Below, piece by piece: positions 21,300-33,000 of a stretch of 64,000 bases of DNA. The notes beneath the pieces were generated by a model. It ran no database searches. It saw nothing but the letters and a program-made list of their open reading frames with translations, and was not told the origin of the DNA. The translations under genes and the position numbers were made by a program. Source of the DNA: Amborella trichopoda (lineage: Eukaryota > Streptophyta > Magnoliopsida > Amborellales > Amborellaceae); NCBI RefSeq assembly GCF_000471905.2, contig NW_006496564.1:1005343-1069342 (forward strand), in the 5' to 3' direction. Numbering within the stretch: position 1 is the first letter of the stretch; each line of letters starts with the position of its first letter.

Positions 21300-21660
21300 A
21301 TGAATGGAAGAATGTTTGCGATCACCCAGCAAGATGCTCAGGCCTCAAAATCAGTGATCCAAGGTACTCTTATTATATTCCAGAAAGTAGCTCATGTTTT
21401 GATTGATCCTGGATCTACTCATTCATTTGTGTCACCGCACTTTGTATGCCACTTAAAGGTAAAACTAGAACAATTAAAATACATTCTAGAGATAGCCACA
21501 CCGATGGGAAATTCAATTGACATCAATATAGTGTACAAATCATGTGTAATAAAGATAGAAGAAAAGGAACTGTTGGTTGATTTAATACTCTTAGAAATTC
21601 AAGATTTTGATGTAATTTTAAGCATGGATTGACTTTCTGCATACCATGCAAGTATTGATT
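21300..21660 (+). pseudogene. Aspartic protease of element C
   Basis: Retropepsin-like segment: MFAITQQDAQASKSVIQGTL, then the active-site motif LIDPGSTHSFVSPHF, kept in the DPGS form usual for this lineage, then DLILLEIQDFDVILSMD. Normally ILGMDWL follows; here the tryptophan codon is a stop (TGA at 21630-21632). The motif itself is intact but the frame is broken at the boundary with RT. Confidence 0.8.
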
Positions 21661-22720
21661 GTTGCAAGAAAATGGTTACCTTTAGTATTCCGAATCAACC
21701 AGTATTTTACTTCAATGGTATCAAAGACGACTCCCCATCATATTTAATCTTCTGTATTCGAGCTAATTGTCTCCTTCTAAAAGGGTGTCAAGGCTTTCTT
21801 GCCTATATCAAAGAAGATAGGAAGGAAGAGATAAATTTGGATACCATTCCGGTTATCCGAGAATTTCCCGACGTCTTTCTGGAAGAATTGCTAGGATTAC
21901 CGCCTGACAGGGAAATTGAATTCTCAATTGAATTATTGTCAGCGGTGGCCCCAATTTCTAAGGCACCTTACAGAATGGCACCTGCAGAACTTAAGGAACT
22001 TAAACAACAATTGGAAGAATTATTAAATAAAGGTTTTATCAGGCCCAATGTGTCACCTTGGGGTGCTCACGTACTGTTTGTTAAAAAGAAAGATGAGACT
22101 ATGAGATTGTGTATTAATTATAGACAGTTGAACCAAGTAACAGTGAAAAATAAGTATTCATTACCTAGAATTGATGATTTATTTGATCAATTACAAGGAT
22201 CACAAGTATTTTAAAAAATTGATTTTAGATCTGGATACCATTAGCTTAAGATTAAAAGTGAAGATATTCCCAAGACAGCTTTCAAAATAAGGTATGGCCA
22301 TTATGAATTTTTTGTCATGCCTTTTGGATTAACTAATGCACTGACTGTATTTATGGATTTCAAGAATCAGAAGGAACATGAGCAGCATGTAAGAATGGTA
22401 TTGCAAATATTAAGAGAAAAAAAATTATATGCCAAACTTAGTAAATGTGAAATTTAGCTTGAAAAAGTGACATTTTTAGGACATGTCATATCGAAGGAAG
22501 GTTTATTAGTTGATCCTTCAAAGGTTAAAGCCATTGTTAATTGGAAACAACCAAGTAATGTGACTGAAGTTCAAAGCTTTTTGGGATTGGCAGGATATTA
22601 CAGAAAATTTGTAGAAGGATTTTCTCGAATCGCAACCCCATTGACTCGATTGACACAGAAAAATGTCAAATTTGAGTGGACAGGTGAATGTGAGGAGAGT
22701 TTTCAAGAACTAAAAGTTCG
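21661..22720 (+). pseudogene. Reverse transcriptase of element C, catalytic box deleted
   Basis: RT begins after the [20 protein letters not shown] linker. [60 protein letters not shown] and [12 protein letters not shown] are well kept. At 22350-22365 the palm jumps from VFMDF straight to [10 protein letters not shown]. Compared with element B, about 24 residues are missing, including the F-I-D-D catalytic box, and the frame is preserved across the deletion. Stops at 22212, 22239 and 22455 also occur. [16 protein letters not shown] marks the connection domain. Inactive. Confidence 0.85.
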
Positions 22721-23115
22721 ATTAACTTCGGCACCTATTTTAACTATTCCTGAAGGGAGTGGGGGATTTGTGATTTATAGTGATGCTTCACATAAAGGCT
22801 TGGGCTGTGTATTAATACAATATGGGAAAGTAGTGGCATATGCATCCTGACAGTTGAAAGAATATGAGAAAAAATATCCAATTCATGACTTGGAACTGGC
22901 TGCAATAGTATTCGTTTTTAAAATGTGGAGGTATTATTTATATGGTGAGCAATTCGAAATATACACAGATCATAAGAGCTTGAAATGCGTCTTTTCTTAA
23001 AAGGATTTAAATATGCGGCAGATAAGATGGATGGATTTCTTAAAAGATTATGATTGTACAATCCATTATCATTCAAAAAAAGCTAACATTGTGGCCGACG
23101 CTCTAAGTAGAAAAT
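22721..23115 (+). pseudogene. RNase H of element C
   Basis: RNase H with [40 protein letters not shown] and [11 protein letters not shown], then VADALSRKS. The catalytic D, E and D positions are present, but stops at 22849 and 22999 interrupt the frame. It links RT and integrase in the usual Gypsy order. Confidence 0.85.
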
Positions 23116-24480
23116 CTACGGGAGTCTTAGCTCATCTAATGATCCAAGAAATGAGATCGTTAGAGGAAATAATGGATTGGCATCCGATTCCATCCATTAA
23201 TGGGGTGGTAAGTATGATTGCCAACATTAAGGCAGAACCCCAATTAATCCAACAGATTCGATCGGCACAAAAGAAAGACCCTCAGCTTATAACAATTGTA
23301 GAAGAGGTGAAACAAGGAAAGAGAGACGAATTCTCTATATGTAGTGAGGATTTGCTAAGATTCAAAGGTCGGATTTGTGTCTCGAATGATGAGAGTGTGA
23401 AGAAAACTATATTGGAAGAAGCACATCACTCTCGTTATACGATACATCCCAGAAGTATTAAAATGTATCCGGACCTGAAGAAAACCTTTTGGTGGAATAA
23501 TATGAAAAAAAAGGTAGCACTATTTAGGTCTAAGTGCCTAATATGCCAGCAAGTACAAGCTGAGCATCAAAGGCTCGCTGGGTTGTTGCAGCCTTTACCC
23601 GTGCCAGAGTAAAAGTGGGAGCACATCTCTATGGATTTTGTCTCTGGTTTGCCTAGAACAACTTCAAGACATGATAGCATTTGGGTCATTGTGGACCGGC
23701 TGACCAAAGCTGCCCATTTTCTGTCGATTCGCACGACGTACACTTTGGATAGACTGGCCCAGTTGTACATTAAGGAAATAGTACGGTTGCATGGAATTCC
23801 AGTCAGTATTGTATCGGATAGGGCTACTCGGTTTACTTCTAAATTTTGGGCTAGGCTACAGTCAGCCATGGGGACGAGAATCACTTTTAACACTGCCCTT
23901 CATCCCCAAACTGATGGACAATCGGAGAGGACCATCCAAACTTTAGAAGATATGCGTAGGGCCTGTGTCATTGACTTTACAGGAAACTGGGATGACCATT
24001 TATCCCTGATTGAGTTTGCTTATAATATTAGCTTCCAAGCCAGTATTCAGATGGCACTATATGAAGCCCTGTATGGAAGGAAATACAGGTCACCCATATG
24101 TTGGGACAAGGTTGGTGAAAGAAAGCTTTTGGGGCCAGAAATTGTCCAGGTAACCACAGATAAGATAGCATTAAATCGAGAAAGGCTCAAGATAGCTCAG
24201 AGTCGACAAAAGAGTTATGTCGATAACCGAAGGAGAGATCATGAATTTGAGGAAGGTGATCGAGTTTTCCTGAAAATCTCACCAATAAAAGGCATTATGA
24301 GATTCGACAAGATAGGAAAGCTGAGCCCAAATTACATCGGACCATTTGAAATCCTGGAAAGAATCGGAGGTGTCGCTTATAGACTTGCCTTACCCCCCGA
24401 ATTGACAAACGTTCATAATGTCTTCCATGTATCTTCACTACGAAAATATCAGCCCGACCCATCCCATATCTTGAAATATG
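23116..24480 (+). pseudogene. Integrase of element C
   Basis: The best-preserved domain in the element. The HHCC zinc finger has HHSRYTIHPRSIKMY and CLICQQVQ. The core has SMDFVSGLP, SIVSDRATRFTSKFW and [13 protein letters not shown], so all three residues of the D,D,E triad are present. The C-terminal part reads GDRVFLKISPIKG, KLSPNYIGPFEILERIG and NVHNVFHVSSLRKYQPDPSH. A single stop at 23610-23612 replaces the tryptophan in the usual PEWKWE motif between zinc finger and core. Downstream, the frame is open from 23631 to 24671. Confidence 0.9.
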
Positions 24481-24671
24481 AACCTTTACCGATCAGGAAG
24501 GACTTATCCTTCATTGAGCAGCCAATTTTAATATTGGATAGAAGGATACAAGTGTTGCGCAACAAGGAGATTCATTTGGTCTGTATATTATGGCAGTACC
24601 ATTTAAGAGCGGAGTCGATTTGGGAACGAGAAGACGATATCAGAGAAAAATTTCCTTATCTTTTTCAGTAA
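24481..24671 (+). pseudogene. C-terminal chromodomain of element C
   Basis: The end of the integrase frame: QPILILDRRIQVLRNKEI, HLVCILWQYHLRAES and IWEREDDIREKFPYLF, then a stop at 24669-24671. The PDPSH...ILDR...LRNKEI...WEREDD order is that of the Tekay/Del chromovirus lineage. This part is intact. Confidence 0.85.
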
Positions 24672-24705
24672 TCAGGTACACAAATTTAGAGGCCTGAATT
24701 TCTTT

Positions 24706-24718
24706 AAGGGGGAAATAA
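24706..24718 (+). promoter_or_regulatory. Polypurine tract of element C
   Basis: AAGGGGGAAATAA immediately precedes the 3' LTR start, the expected primer for plus-strand DNA synthesis. Confidence 0.75.
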
Positions 24719-26450
24719 TGTAATAATTCTAAAATTCCAAAAAAAAAAGAAAAACAGGGAAAGAAACTTTTAATAAGTGATGGTCCATATGAGCATGATG
24801 GTCCTTAGGGACCATCACTATTTTCAAAATCTTTTGGTTGAGTTTCTTTTGTTTACTGCTGCCTTGCCACGTCCAGTGGACGTGGGCTTTAAGCATGTAA
24901 GGGGTAATAAAACGGTTACACCTCGTGTATGAGGTGTAACCTAATAAAATATTATAATAAGGTGTCGTAAGAGTTTAAATACGAGAGGCGAGGACTCTCA
25001 CCCTAGAAAACTTCTGAGATCTTTCTCTCTCTGGTCGAAACACAGTGAACTCCTCTCCCTAGCAGAATTTTTATCGGAAGCTCCCTCTCAAATATTTTAG
25101 GTAAGTGACTTCATTATCTTGAAAAATAATCCATTCTTTTTAAAAATGAAATGAAATAATTATTTCTGCTTATTATCATGAATTTTAGGCACGATAAATT
25201 TTATGCGCAAGCGACCTCATTATTTTGAAAAATAATCTTCTTAATAAAATTGTGATATTTTATCTATGTTAGAAATTTTAAATGCTGTAAATTCTTAGAA
25301 ATAAATTTATTTATTTTTCTTGTCTATTGTTAGAAAGTTTTAGATACTGTAAAATTATTAAAAATAAATGTGATATTTCTGCTTTTAGTAAAATATTGAG
25401 ATTTCTTTCTACTGTTTTTGCATATTTAGATATTGTAAATTTCATGTGCAAATGACTGCCTTATTATCTGAAAACTGGTATTTTTGTAATTGATTATAGC
25501 ATTGTCTGTGAAATATTCATTTGCGAATTGACATCCCATAAATTGTTATAATTCTGTATTCGTGAATTTCTATAAGAGTTTTTCTATCCATATTAGATTG
25601 GCTATTTTGCTAGAATGTCTTTATGAACTGCTACCTTTCTTTAGTTGAGCCCAAAATATTTGACTGGTTATTTTAGAAATGTTATTGATAGTGATTGTTA
25701 TTAATGGTTTCAGTGAAATTCATATTAATAATTTCAGTGATACGTTGAGTACATGATATTGCTGCTTTCGAATGTTTAAAGAGATTTAGAAATACTTTAA
25801 GTATGCAAGTGGACTCATCCGGTTCGCCGGTGAGGTATAAGTTGACATATCTGGGACTTCGGTAGGGATTAAGTGGACTCATCCGGTACGCCGGTGAGGT
25901 ATAAGTGGACCTGCAGTGATTAAGTGGACCTATCTGGGACGCCGATAGGGATTAAGTGGACCCATCAGGACGCTGATGGGGTATATAGGTGACCTACTTG
26001 AGACGCCAGTAGGGTAATCTTGTGGAATCTTTTGAATTATGCACTACCGTTAAAATGTTATATGCATTTCAATCATTGGGATTATGTTTAATTGTGTATT
26101 TTTTAAAGTGAAATTGTTATCTGTAAATGTTTGTGCTCGCATTGTTTTTAATTGGCCTCTATTTTGAAAGTTTGTTTATATCTTTCATCGATGATTATTT
26201 TTAGGATTATGATGATCACTTACTGAGTAGCCAAACTCATCAAACTATGGTCAACATTTTTCAGGATAACTGCGGTTTTATTTGAGTGCTCGTCAGGATC
26301 AACTTTGGAAGATATTGTAGTTGTGCCTAAGGTTTCTTTTGTTACTTTGTAAGAATTTGCCACTGTAAATTTTTCCTATCAAGAGATGTATATATGTTTT
26401 CACTGTTACATCTCAGGAATTTTTGTATTATAAATTCTTGGTGTGTGACA
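24719..26450 (+). mobile_element. 3' LTR of element C
   Basis: A 1,732-bp LTR from TGTAATAATTC to GGTGTGTGACA. It contains paired GTCCACGT-type words and GGTCC/GGACC inverted words near the start, a TTTAAATA box near 24973-24981 and a CT-rich leader at 25015-25045. A hairpin array lies at 25814-26013. It is homologous to the solo LTR at 334-2509 and the fragments at 19506 and 20141. The 5 bp after it are GTTGG; the matching 5' flank is hidden. Confidence 0.9.
25814..26013 (+). repeat. 32-bp tandem array of covarying hairpins
   Basis: Units start at 25814, 25846 (decayed), 25878, 25910 (shortened), 25929, 25961 and 25993, mostly 32 bp apart. Stems are: CTCA(T)CCGG / CCGGTGAG, twice; CCTATC(T)GG / CCGATAGG; CCCATCAG / CTGATGGG; and CCTACT(T)GA / CCAGTAGG. 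Loops are TTCG, TACG, GACG, GACG and GACG. The spacer is about 11 bp with AAGTGGA. Different stem sequences with pairing kept imply compensatory change. Confidence 0.85.
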
Positions 26451-26822
26451 GTTGGGGCAACAATTATTGCAGTATTTACAAGAACGTCCCTATATATTGA
26501 TTCGATCACATAGTTCCATAAATAAAGCACGAGAGGAGATGTGCATTGTAGAACTTAATGACAAAGTAATGGAATCAGGGAAAGGGGTTAAGGATGTGGT
26601 AGTAGTACCCTACACTCTAGTCACAACGTTGTGGTTTCCATTCTCACCGTTAACACCACCCCACTAATACCTTTAAAAAGCTAACTCCTAATGTACTTGA
26701 AAAATGGGTAGGGGCATAATTATCCAAAAAAAAAAAGTTAACAAAAGCTTGGAGGGGAGTGTTATGACCACCCGATATGCTCTTTTTTACCCTCCAAAAG
26801 GCAATTTCGAGGGGTTTGGAGG
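26451..26822 (+). other. Unassigned stretch, small unrecognised open frame
   Basis: Sequence between the element C 3' LTR and the LINE L2 remnant. An open frame at 26452-26667 (MGQQLLQYLQERPYILIRS) has ordinary composition but no recognised family. Nothing else was seen. Confidence 0.3.
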
Positions 26823-28904
26823 TTGCTCTATGAACACTTAAATGCAAAAATATTTGAAGACAATTTTTGGGTCAGAGGGCTCTGTTGCTATTCAATTCTA
26901 GAGAAGATGCCATCATCATCATCGTCAAAGGTTTTTTTCCAACTATTTGGTGTGTGCTACACCAATAATAGTTTGTCATTTTGCTCTTTCAAGGGCCATA
27001 GCCTCAATGAGGCCATAAGTCCCCAAATAAATCTAGTTACTCTACAGGGTTTTGCATATCAGATTATATGTTTTGAGGGTGTCTTAATTCATGTTTGGAC
27101 ACTCGAAGCATTTAAGGAGATAACAACAGAATTCAGGAAATTGTTGGAAATTAATTGGGTTATCTTAGCAAGCAATTCCTTTGGCATACTTAGAATGAAG
27201 ATAATGGAAATTCTTAAGAAGGAGATTATAAAAAGACTGGTGCTAAATGTTTTAGATGATTATTTTCAGCTCCAAATTCAAGTTTAATGCATGGCTCGTG
27301 TAGAAATATAGAAGGTGTCAAAGGTAATGGAGAAAAATCTCTCTTAGATCTGGCTGACAACTTCATGCCCTTTGCTTGCAACTCAAAGGGACCAACCACA
27401 CACAACAGTTGCTAAACCAAGTGGGAAAAAAAAAGGAGGAAGAAACAAATCTTTAATGGTGGGCATTCTAAATCTATTAGGTTCTCAAACACCAAAGATA
27501 GGCCCAGTGAACTAAACACACAAGCATGCTATTGGAGAATTTAAATTTAAGCTATCATATTTATATTTAAATTTAAGCTAACACATAGTCCAGTCCACTA
27601 AGGATGAATCCCTTTCCTCAATGGATATAAGCCAGACCATTGGGATTGCAGTAACTTAAAACCCCATTGAGGTGTGTGTACAGGGGGGCGGGAGATATGT
27701 CATCCCTGTTTGTTATAGTCCCAATGGACAATTGTGTCCATTCCAACCCAATGGACGAAGGATGGGATAGGTGATCGTTGTCAGTAAGAGTCAACGAAGA
27801 TGCAGTTTCCTCATTTATATTTTCCCCATCATAGTCCCTTGGTTCTCTTAGTTCAATATTTCTATTTGTCGTAATAGCTTCTCAATACTTTGGTGCTCAA
27901 TACTTCTCCTGAAGTCCTTTTGAATAACCACCTTGTCAAAGTTAAAGTGAGGATTCAAGTTACAAAAGGAGATTGTCAAATAGTTTAGATTATGGAGGTC
28001 CCAGTGACCATGCATCTCTTGGGAAAGACGATAAGGATGACAATGGTGCAGTGGGATAAAGCTTTCACTGGGGTAAATAATGACGAAAGAAAAGCACCTT
28101 ACAGAGGGTTATTTTGTGGTCCATATTCCATTACTCCACCAATTCTAGCCATGGAATCTTCTAACTCCTCCTCAAACAAATCTAAGGCAAGGACTTGGAG
28201 GTGGAAAACCAGTGAGTAGGGGAGATGCAAGGGCTTATGAATATCATGTTATACGACTCAGTGAAGGTAGTTGAGAACGTTCTAACCCAAGAGGAGTTGC
28301 AGGAAATGAAGGAGAGAGATAAGCAGGCCAAAAAAAGGAAATTGATAAGAGATTAGTGAAAGAGGTGGACACCTGAAGTGCTTGACATAAATCCTTGCGA
28401 ACCACGTGGGTGTCACGAGGGGAGGGATTTCATTCAGCCCAAATGAAGATCCTTTCTTGGAACACCAAGGGCCTTGGGATGAGAAGAAGAGGATAATTTT
28501 TGTGCAAATGCTCTATTTGTGTAGACTGCATATCCTACTCATCTAAGAATCGAAGGTGTAAGGGCCATGATGATTGTTTTTGGTGGTCCTTTTGGGGGTC
28601 GAAGGCCTGTGGACTTTTTATTAAAATGGCAGTTAGTGTTTATGGTTGCTTCTGGTTGATATGTGGCTTGGGCAACTTTTCGAGTAATTAGATGTTTGTA
28701 ACATGGCACACTAAATCTAACTCACACACATGAACCACTTTGTGTACAAGGAGATTTAATGCATTTACTCAAAAGAATTATTCAATAGATCTGCCTATTA
28801 TAGGCACCATGTATACGTGGTCAAACAACTAAACTCAAAATTTGCTTATATCTAGAATCAATCAAATTCTAGTCGCCCCTACATAGAAGATTAGATACTC
28901 TAAC
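26823..28904 (+). pseudogene. LINE L2, 5' part: ORF1 remnant and start of ORF2
   Basis: A degraded L1-type LINE on the plus strand. 26823-27287 is open and contains GVLIHVWTLEAFKEITTEF followed by RMKIMEILKKE, resembling the segment after the DUF4283-like domain of plant LINE ORF1. ORF2 begins at 28443 with MKILSWNTKGLGMRRRG, the start of the AP-endonuclease domain, followed by a stop and frame loss. 28500-28904 is too degraded to read. Element B interrupts it at 28905, and RT pieces resume at 39218. Not functional. Confidence 0.6.
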
Positions 28905-29026
28905 TGTAAGGACCACAAATTTTCCTAGTAATGAGACGTGCACTGCGATAGAATCCGTAGAGGGGCAGCACCGTGCGTGTAGAAGAGGAAACACGCACCC
29001 AGAACTAAGAAAGTGAACCTATCGCC

Positions 29027-29400
29027 GCGCGAGAATGGAGGTATCGCCCCGCTAGAATGAAGGTATCATCAAGTGAGAATGGAGGTATCGCCACGCGAGA
29101 GAGTAGGTATCGCCGCAAGAAAATGAAGGTATCATCGCGCGAGAGAGTAGGTATCACCGCAAGAGAATGGAGGTATCATTGCGCGAGAGTGGAGGTATTG
29201 TCGTGCAAGAGTGCAAGTATCGTCGCGCGAGAGTGGAGGTATCACCACGAGCGCATGTTGCCGTCTGGAGTATCGTCCCGAGAGTGTATTGTCGTCTAGA
29301 GTATCGTCGCCAGTGCGTTTTGTCGTCTAGAGTATCGTCGCGAGCGTGTGTTGCCGTCTGGAGTATTGTCGCGAGCATGTGTTGCCGTTGGAGCATCGTC
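29027..29400 (+). repeat. CpG-rich 21-22 bp and about 32 bp repeats in B LTR
   Basis: About ten units like GAGAGTGGAGGTATCACCGCG, then four or five longer units around GTTGCCGTCTGGAGTATCGTCGC. Units differ mostly by CG to TG or CA changes, the signature of decay of methylated cytosines. The array is repeated in the 3' LTR at 36590-36850. Confidence 0.8.
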
Positions 29401-29562
29401 GCTAGTGTGTTGCCGTCAGAAGCGTCGCCGCCTGGAGTAACGCCGTGCGCGGTGTCAGCCTCACGTCGTACTTGTCAGCGCCGAGCGAGTGATGGCAGCC
29501 ACAACTCTTTTTTCAACCACTACGCGACGTCAGCCACAGTTGGCCTCACCTACCCACGCGCC

Positions 29563-29568
29563 TATAAA
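29563..29568 (+). promoter_or_regulatory. TATA box of B 5' LTR
   Basis: TATAAA in the context GCGCCTATAAATCACGC, conserved at 37012-37017 in the 3' LTR. A CT-rich leader follows about 30 bp downstream. It probably marks the U3/R border. Confidence 0.7.
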
Positions 29569-30806
29569 TCACGCACCTCCCCACCCTCAGCGTCAATTGC
29601 CTCCCTTTCCTCTTCCCTTTCTCCTTCCCTCAAACATTCTCTCTATAGAGCTTAGTGTGAGCCTTGTGCTGCAACCTTTGGGAGACTGCCGACAGGAGCA
29701 AGCGGTGACCTGCGCGTGGAGGCTTCAGAGTGCCATGACCCTTGGTAAGCGGGTTTGGTGTTGTGCCGCCCTTAAATATTCCATGGAATGATAGAGTATG
29801 AAAAATAGGAAAAATGGTAAATTTAGATGCATGAACATAGAATGCATGGAAAATGAAAATGATATTCATTCATTGCCAATAAACTTGGAAAATTATAAAA
29901 GTAATCCCCTTGCTAAACTTGCTAACTTGACTTGTAGAATGGTGTGTATCATGGTGGTAGCATATTCATACTATGGAAAAGAAATTTTCCAGCAACTGTG
30001 GGGCTATTGCCTTGAGCCTTTTGCTGACCAAACAATGCCTGATTTGGCCCAAATCGGTCTTGAATAAAATACATATGTGTCTACTTTATGTTTGCTTCTC
30101 AGGAAATGTTAAAATGTTGCATGGATCGAATGATATGGCCTAAAGTGTGAGACATGTCACTGCTTACAGTTGCTATAAATTCCAGCAACTGTGACTTGTA
30201 TTGGGCCACGCCTTTGCCCTAGAAAATGGATTCCAAATGCTTTTAAATTAACCCGTTGTAAAGGTCGTGAATGAGCTCAAATTTACATGTTTTGACATTT
30301 TTGAAATTTTCTGTAAATTTTGAGTTATGCCCCAAAATGCGTGAGTATGTCACCGCTCACTGTTTTCCAGCAACTACGCATGTTTCAAACCAAACCTTTG
30401 ACCTGATAAATGCGGTCCAATCTCCTTGGTAAGTGGAACATTGACTTTTCTCATTTAGCTATTAATCGAAACATGGAATTTTCCTTGATAAATGATAAGT
30501 GTGAATGTTATAGGATAATTGTTATGCATATACCATAAGGTTATTGAATGATGCTCCGCAACAATGTGCTATGTGAAAAGTGATAAGTGCAATATAAATG
30601 TGATAACTTCATGATGAGAGTTTCATGATAAGTGCCAAAATGCCATTAATGATATCCATGTGTAAGTACTCTGTGATAGCCTATGTGATTGGTGCTTGTG
30701 CTAAAAGTCATATTGTTATAATGAAAATGTGTTTTATCTGTTATAAAGCATTGAATTGGTAGGAATGAATTGAATACTCTAGCATGAGAAGAGGCCTTAA
30801 TGTTGA

Positions 30807-30922
30807 CCACTATGAAATGGGACACCAATTGGTAGTGGGTACTGTTTTGTTATATCGACGTGAAATTGGTCACTGCTTTATTGATACTGGCCATTACTCG
30901 ATGGGACACCCATTCGTAGTGG
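30807..30922 (+). repeat. Two hairpins in B 5' LTR
   Basis: CCACTATGAAATGGG...CCAATTGGTAGTGG at 30807-30837 and CCATTACTCGATGGG...CCCATTCGTAGTGG at 30891-30922, both with an ACA-centred loop. They match the array units of LTR D and the better-paired copies at 38237-38352. Confidence 0.75.
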
Positions 30923-32041
30923 TGATTGAGACACCGAGAAAGTAATGTCGTCATATCCCCTAACACGAACAATGATAGGAACAGGTTACGAGTGGAAAGA
31001 GTGTCGCTCCCTAAGATTTATGAGAAGAAATCTGTGACTGAGTAATGCCTTGCAAGGTAAGGGCCTATCGAACTGCAAATGCGCGCTGGGGACCATGTGC
31101 GTGAGTTGAGGGTATTACGAAGTGGATTACCCCACTTGTCATTACCGTCCCTCCTGTGAGATGGTAGAGGTTCTAAGCAACGGGATTGGCTTAGCCTGAC
31201 AGATAGGGCATGTACTACAAGAGTCGTGAACTAGGGAGTGAGTGTGTAATGAATGGATTGTGACTGCGATTTCCTATGGTTGTAATTGATGCATGATATT
31301 GTCTATAATTGACACACGATATTGTCTCTAATTGATGTATAATATTGCTTATAATTGATGTATTGCTACTTGGATATCCTGTTTATAACTGATGTACTAA
31401 TCTGATGACCAATATACGTGACTACTGCACTGCCACTGATTATGATCTAGTAAAATGTTTATTGCACATGGGTAGACTTGTTACCAAAGCATACCACTAG
31501 ATCTGTTTACTGAACTTCAAAGCGCATTCCATTCTTTTTCACTCTTTGTAGACTGAAAGTGATAGGTGTGAGAGTTGGGAGTGTGGGTCGCAGCTAAAGA
31601 TCAAAGCAGCCAGTTTTAGATCTTGTAGGTAGTTGGGCTCTCAGCTCTGACTGTACTATTTGGTTTAAAGTATGTAACCTTGGGTCCTGGAGCTTTGAAC
31701 TCTATTGTAGTACTTTTGGGTTATAATATAATGAAACATCTTTTTTTATGAATGAATTTGCTAAGTTTTAAATGTTTAGGCTTGTGAGCATATTCTTTCC
31801 TTGGTTTGCTTGATTACCGAGAATAAGGCGTTGAGTCTGCACCTACCTGAGTAACAAACGGTACATTGGGATCACGAATCTACGCTCGATCACCTTTTAT
31901 CATCAGAGGTAAGGCGGTCGGGGGCGAGGTCGTGACAGTTATGCCAGGATAGGGTATTTGGCCTTGGGAGTTTAAGAGGGGAGTCTTTTGAATAGCTTTG
32001 GGGTAGACTAGTGACTGGGCGCTCTTGTGGTTAGGTTGAAG

Positions 32042-33000
32042 ATGCCGAGAGCTCGTACCCACAATGCTAGCTCCAACAATGAGAGCACCGAGGTGCTTGG
32101 TGAATTCTATAGGACTCTGGGGGCTATGACCCATATGATGAACGAGTCGATGCCCACCCAGTCTACCCCTACCTCGGAACGAAATGACAACAACCTTTTA
32201 GAGATGTTTAGAAGGCTGGCGCCCCCAACTTTTTTAAGGCAAGGAGGAGTAGAGAAGGCTGAGAGATGGAAGAGATAGAAAGAAAAGATCCTAAAGGTGT
32301 TGCACTGCTCGACCGAGCAGAAGGTTAGATTAGGAACCTTCATGCTGAAAGGAGAAGCCGAGCACTGGTGGGACTTGGTGAAGCAGTCTTGGGGGGAGTC
32401 GGGGACAGAGACCACATGGGAAAACTTTCTGACGGCCTTCGATGAGAAGTATTTTCCCGACTCCATCAAGGAGAGAAAAGAAGTAGAGTTTATTGAACTC
32501 CAACAAGGGGGTATGACAATGGAACAGTACGCCGTTAGATTTGCAGAGATCTCTAGGTATGCGCCTCACCTCATTAATACCAAGGAGCGGAAGCACCTTC
32601 GGCCAGATATTAGGCGGGTAGAGTATTGTTTGCCAACTTGAAGATGTATGCCCCATTAGTAGATCTCACCCTAAGGATTGAAAGGGACTGTGAGGATCAC
32701 AGATCCAAGAAGGAAGGAAAGATGAAGGCTGTGTCGTCGGGGAGGTTTGGGAAGAAGTGCCGACAATTCGCAAGGAGGGATATTAGAGGAAAGCCCTACC
32801 AGCTTAATCAAAAGACCCAGAAGAATTACCCGGGCAACATGGAAGGTGATCGACGCCTGATGTGCTCTCATTGTGGAAAAGATAACCACATTTGTCGTTT
32901 ATTCTATAGGAAGCGGAATGTGTGCCTAAAGTGTGGAAAGCCCGGTCACTGGGTTAAGGATTACCTCGTGGCAAAGACCGACGATCGGCCCAAGACACAA
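32042..33000 (+). pseudogene. Gag of Tekay-like element B
   Basis: From ATG at 32042 the frame reads MPRARTHNASSNNES, LLEMFRRLAPPTFLRQGG and a stop at 32276. Then it reads VRLGTFMLKGEAEHWWDLVK, ENFLTAFDEKYFPDSIKER, QYAVRFAEISRYAPHLIN and, after a frameshift near 32600, the zinc knuckle region CSHCGKDNH and CLKCGKPGHWVKDY, whose last cysteine is tyrosine. No convincing primer site was found between 31938 and 32041. It is not functional. Confidence 0.85.

Larger units (their letters stand above)
28905..31937 (+). mobile_element. 5' LTR of Tekay-like element B
   Basis: A 3,033-bp LTR from TGTAAGGACCACA to GGTCGTGACA. A near-match 5-bp duplication flanks the element: CTAAC at 28900-28904 and CTAAG at 39218-39222. 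It carries a CpG-rich 21-22 bp repeat array, a TATA box at 29563, two hairpins at 30807-30922 and about four short repeats of ATTGTCTATAATTGATGC type near 31280-31370. It is about 300 bp longer than the 3' LTR because of internal deletions in the latter. Confidence 0.9.

Noticed and set aside
29027-29250. CRISPR-like regular short repeats
   Set aside because: The units are contiguous and diverged with no unique spacers, they lie in a plant LTR, and no cas genes are present.
29167-29655. Open frames rich in VSPRESGG-like repeats in both B LTRs
   Set aside because: They arise from the 21-22 bp tandem repeats and the CT-rich leader, exist in more than one frame, and match no protein family.
31938-31965. 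A primer binding site for element B
   Set aside because: GTTATGCCAGGATAGGG only loosely resembles the initiator-methionine site, so it was not annotated.
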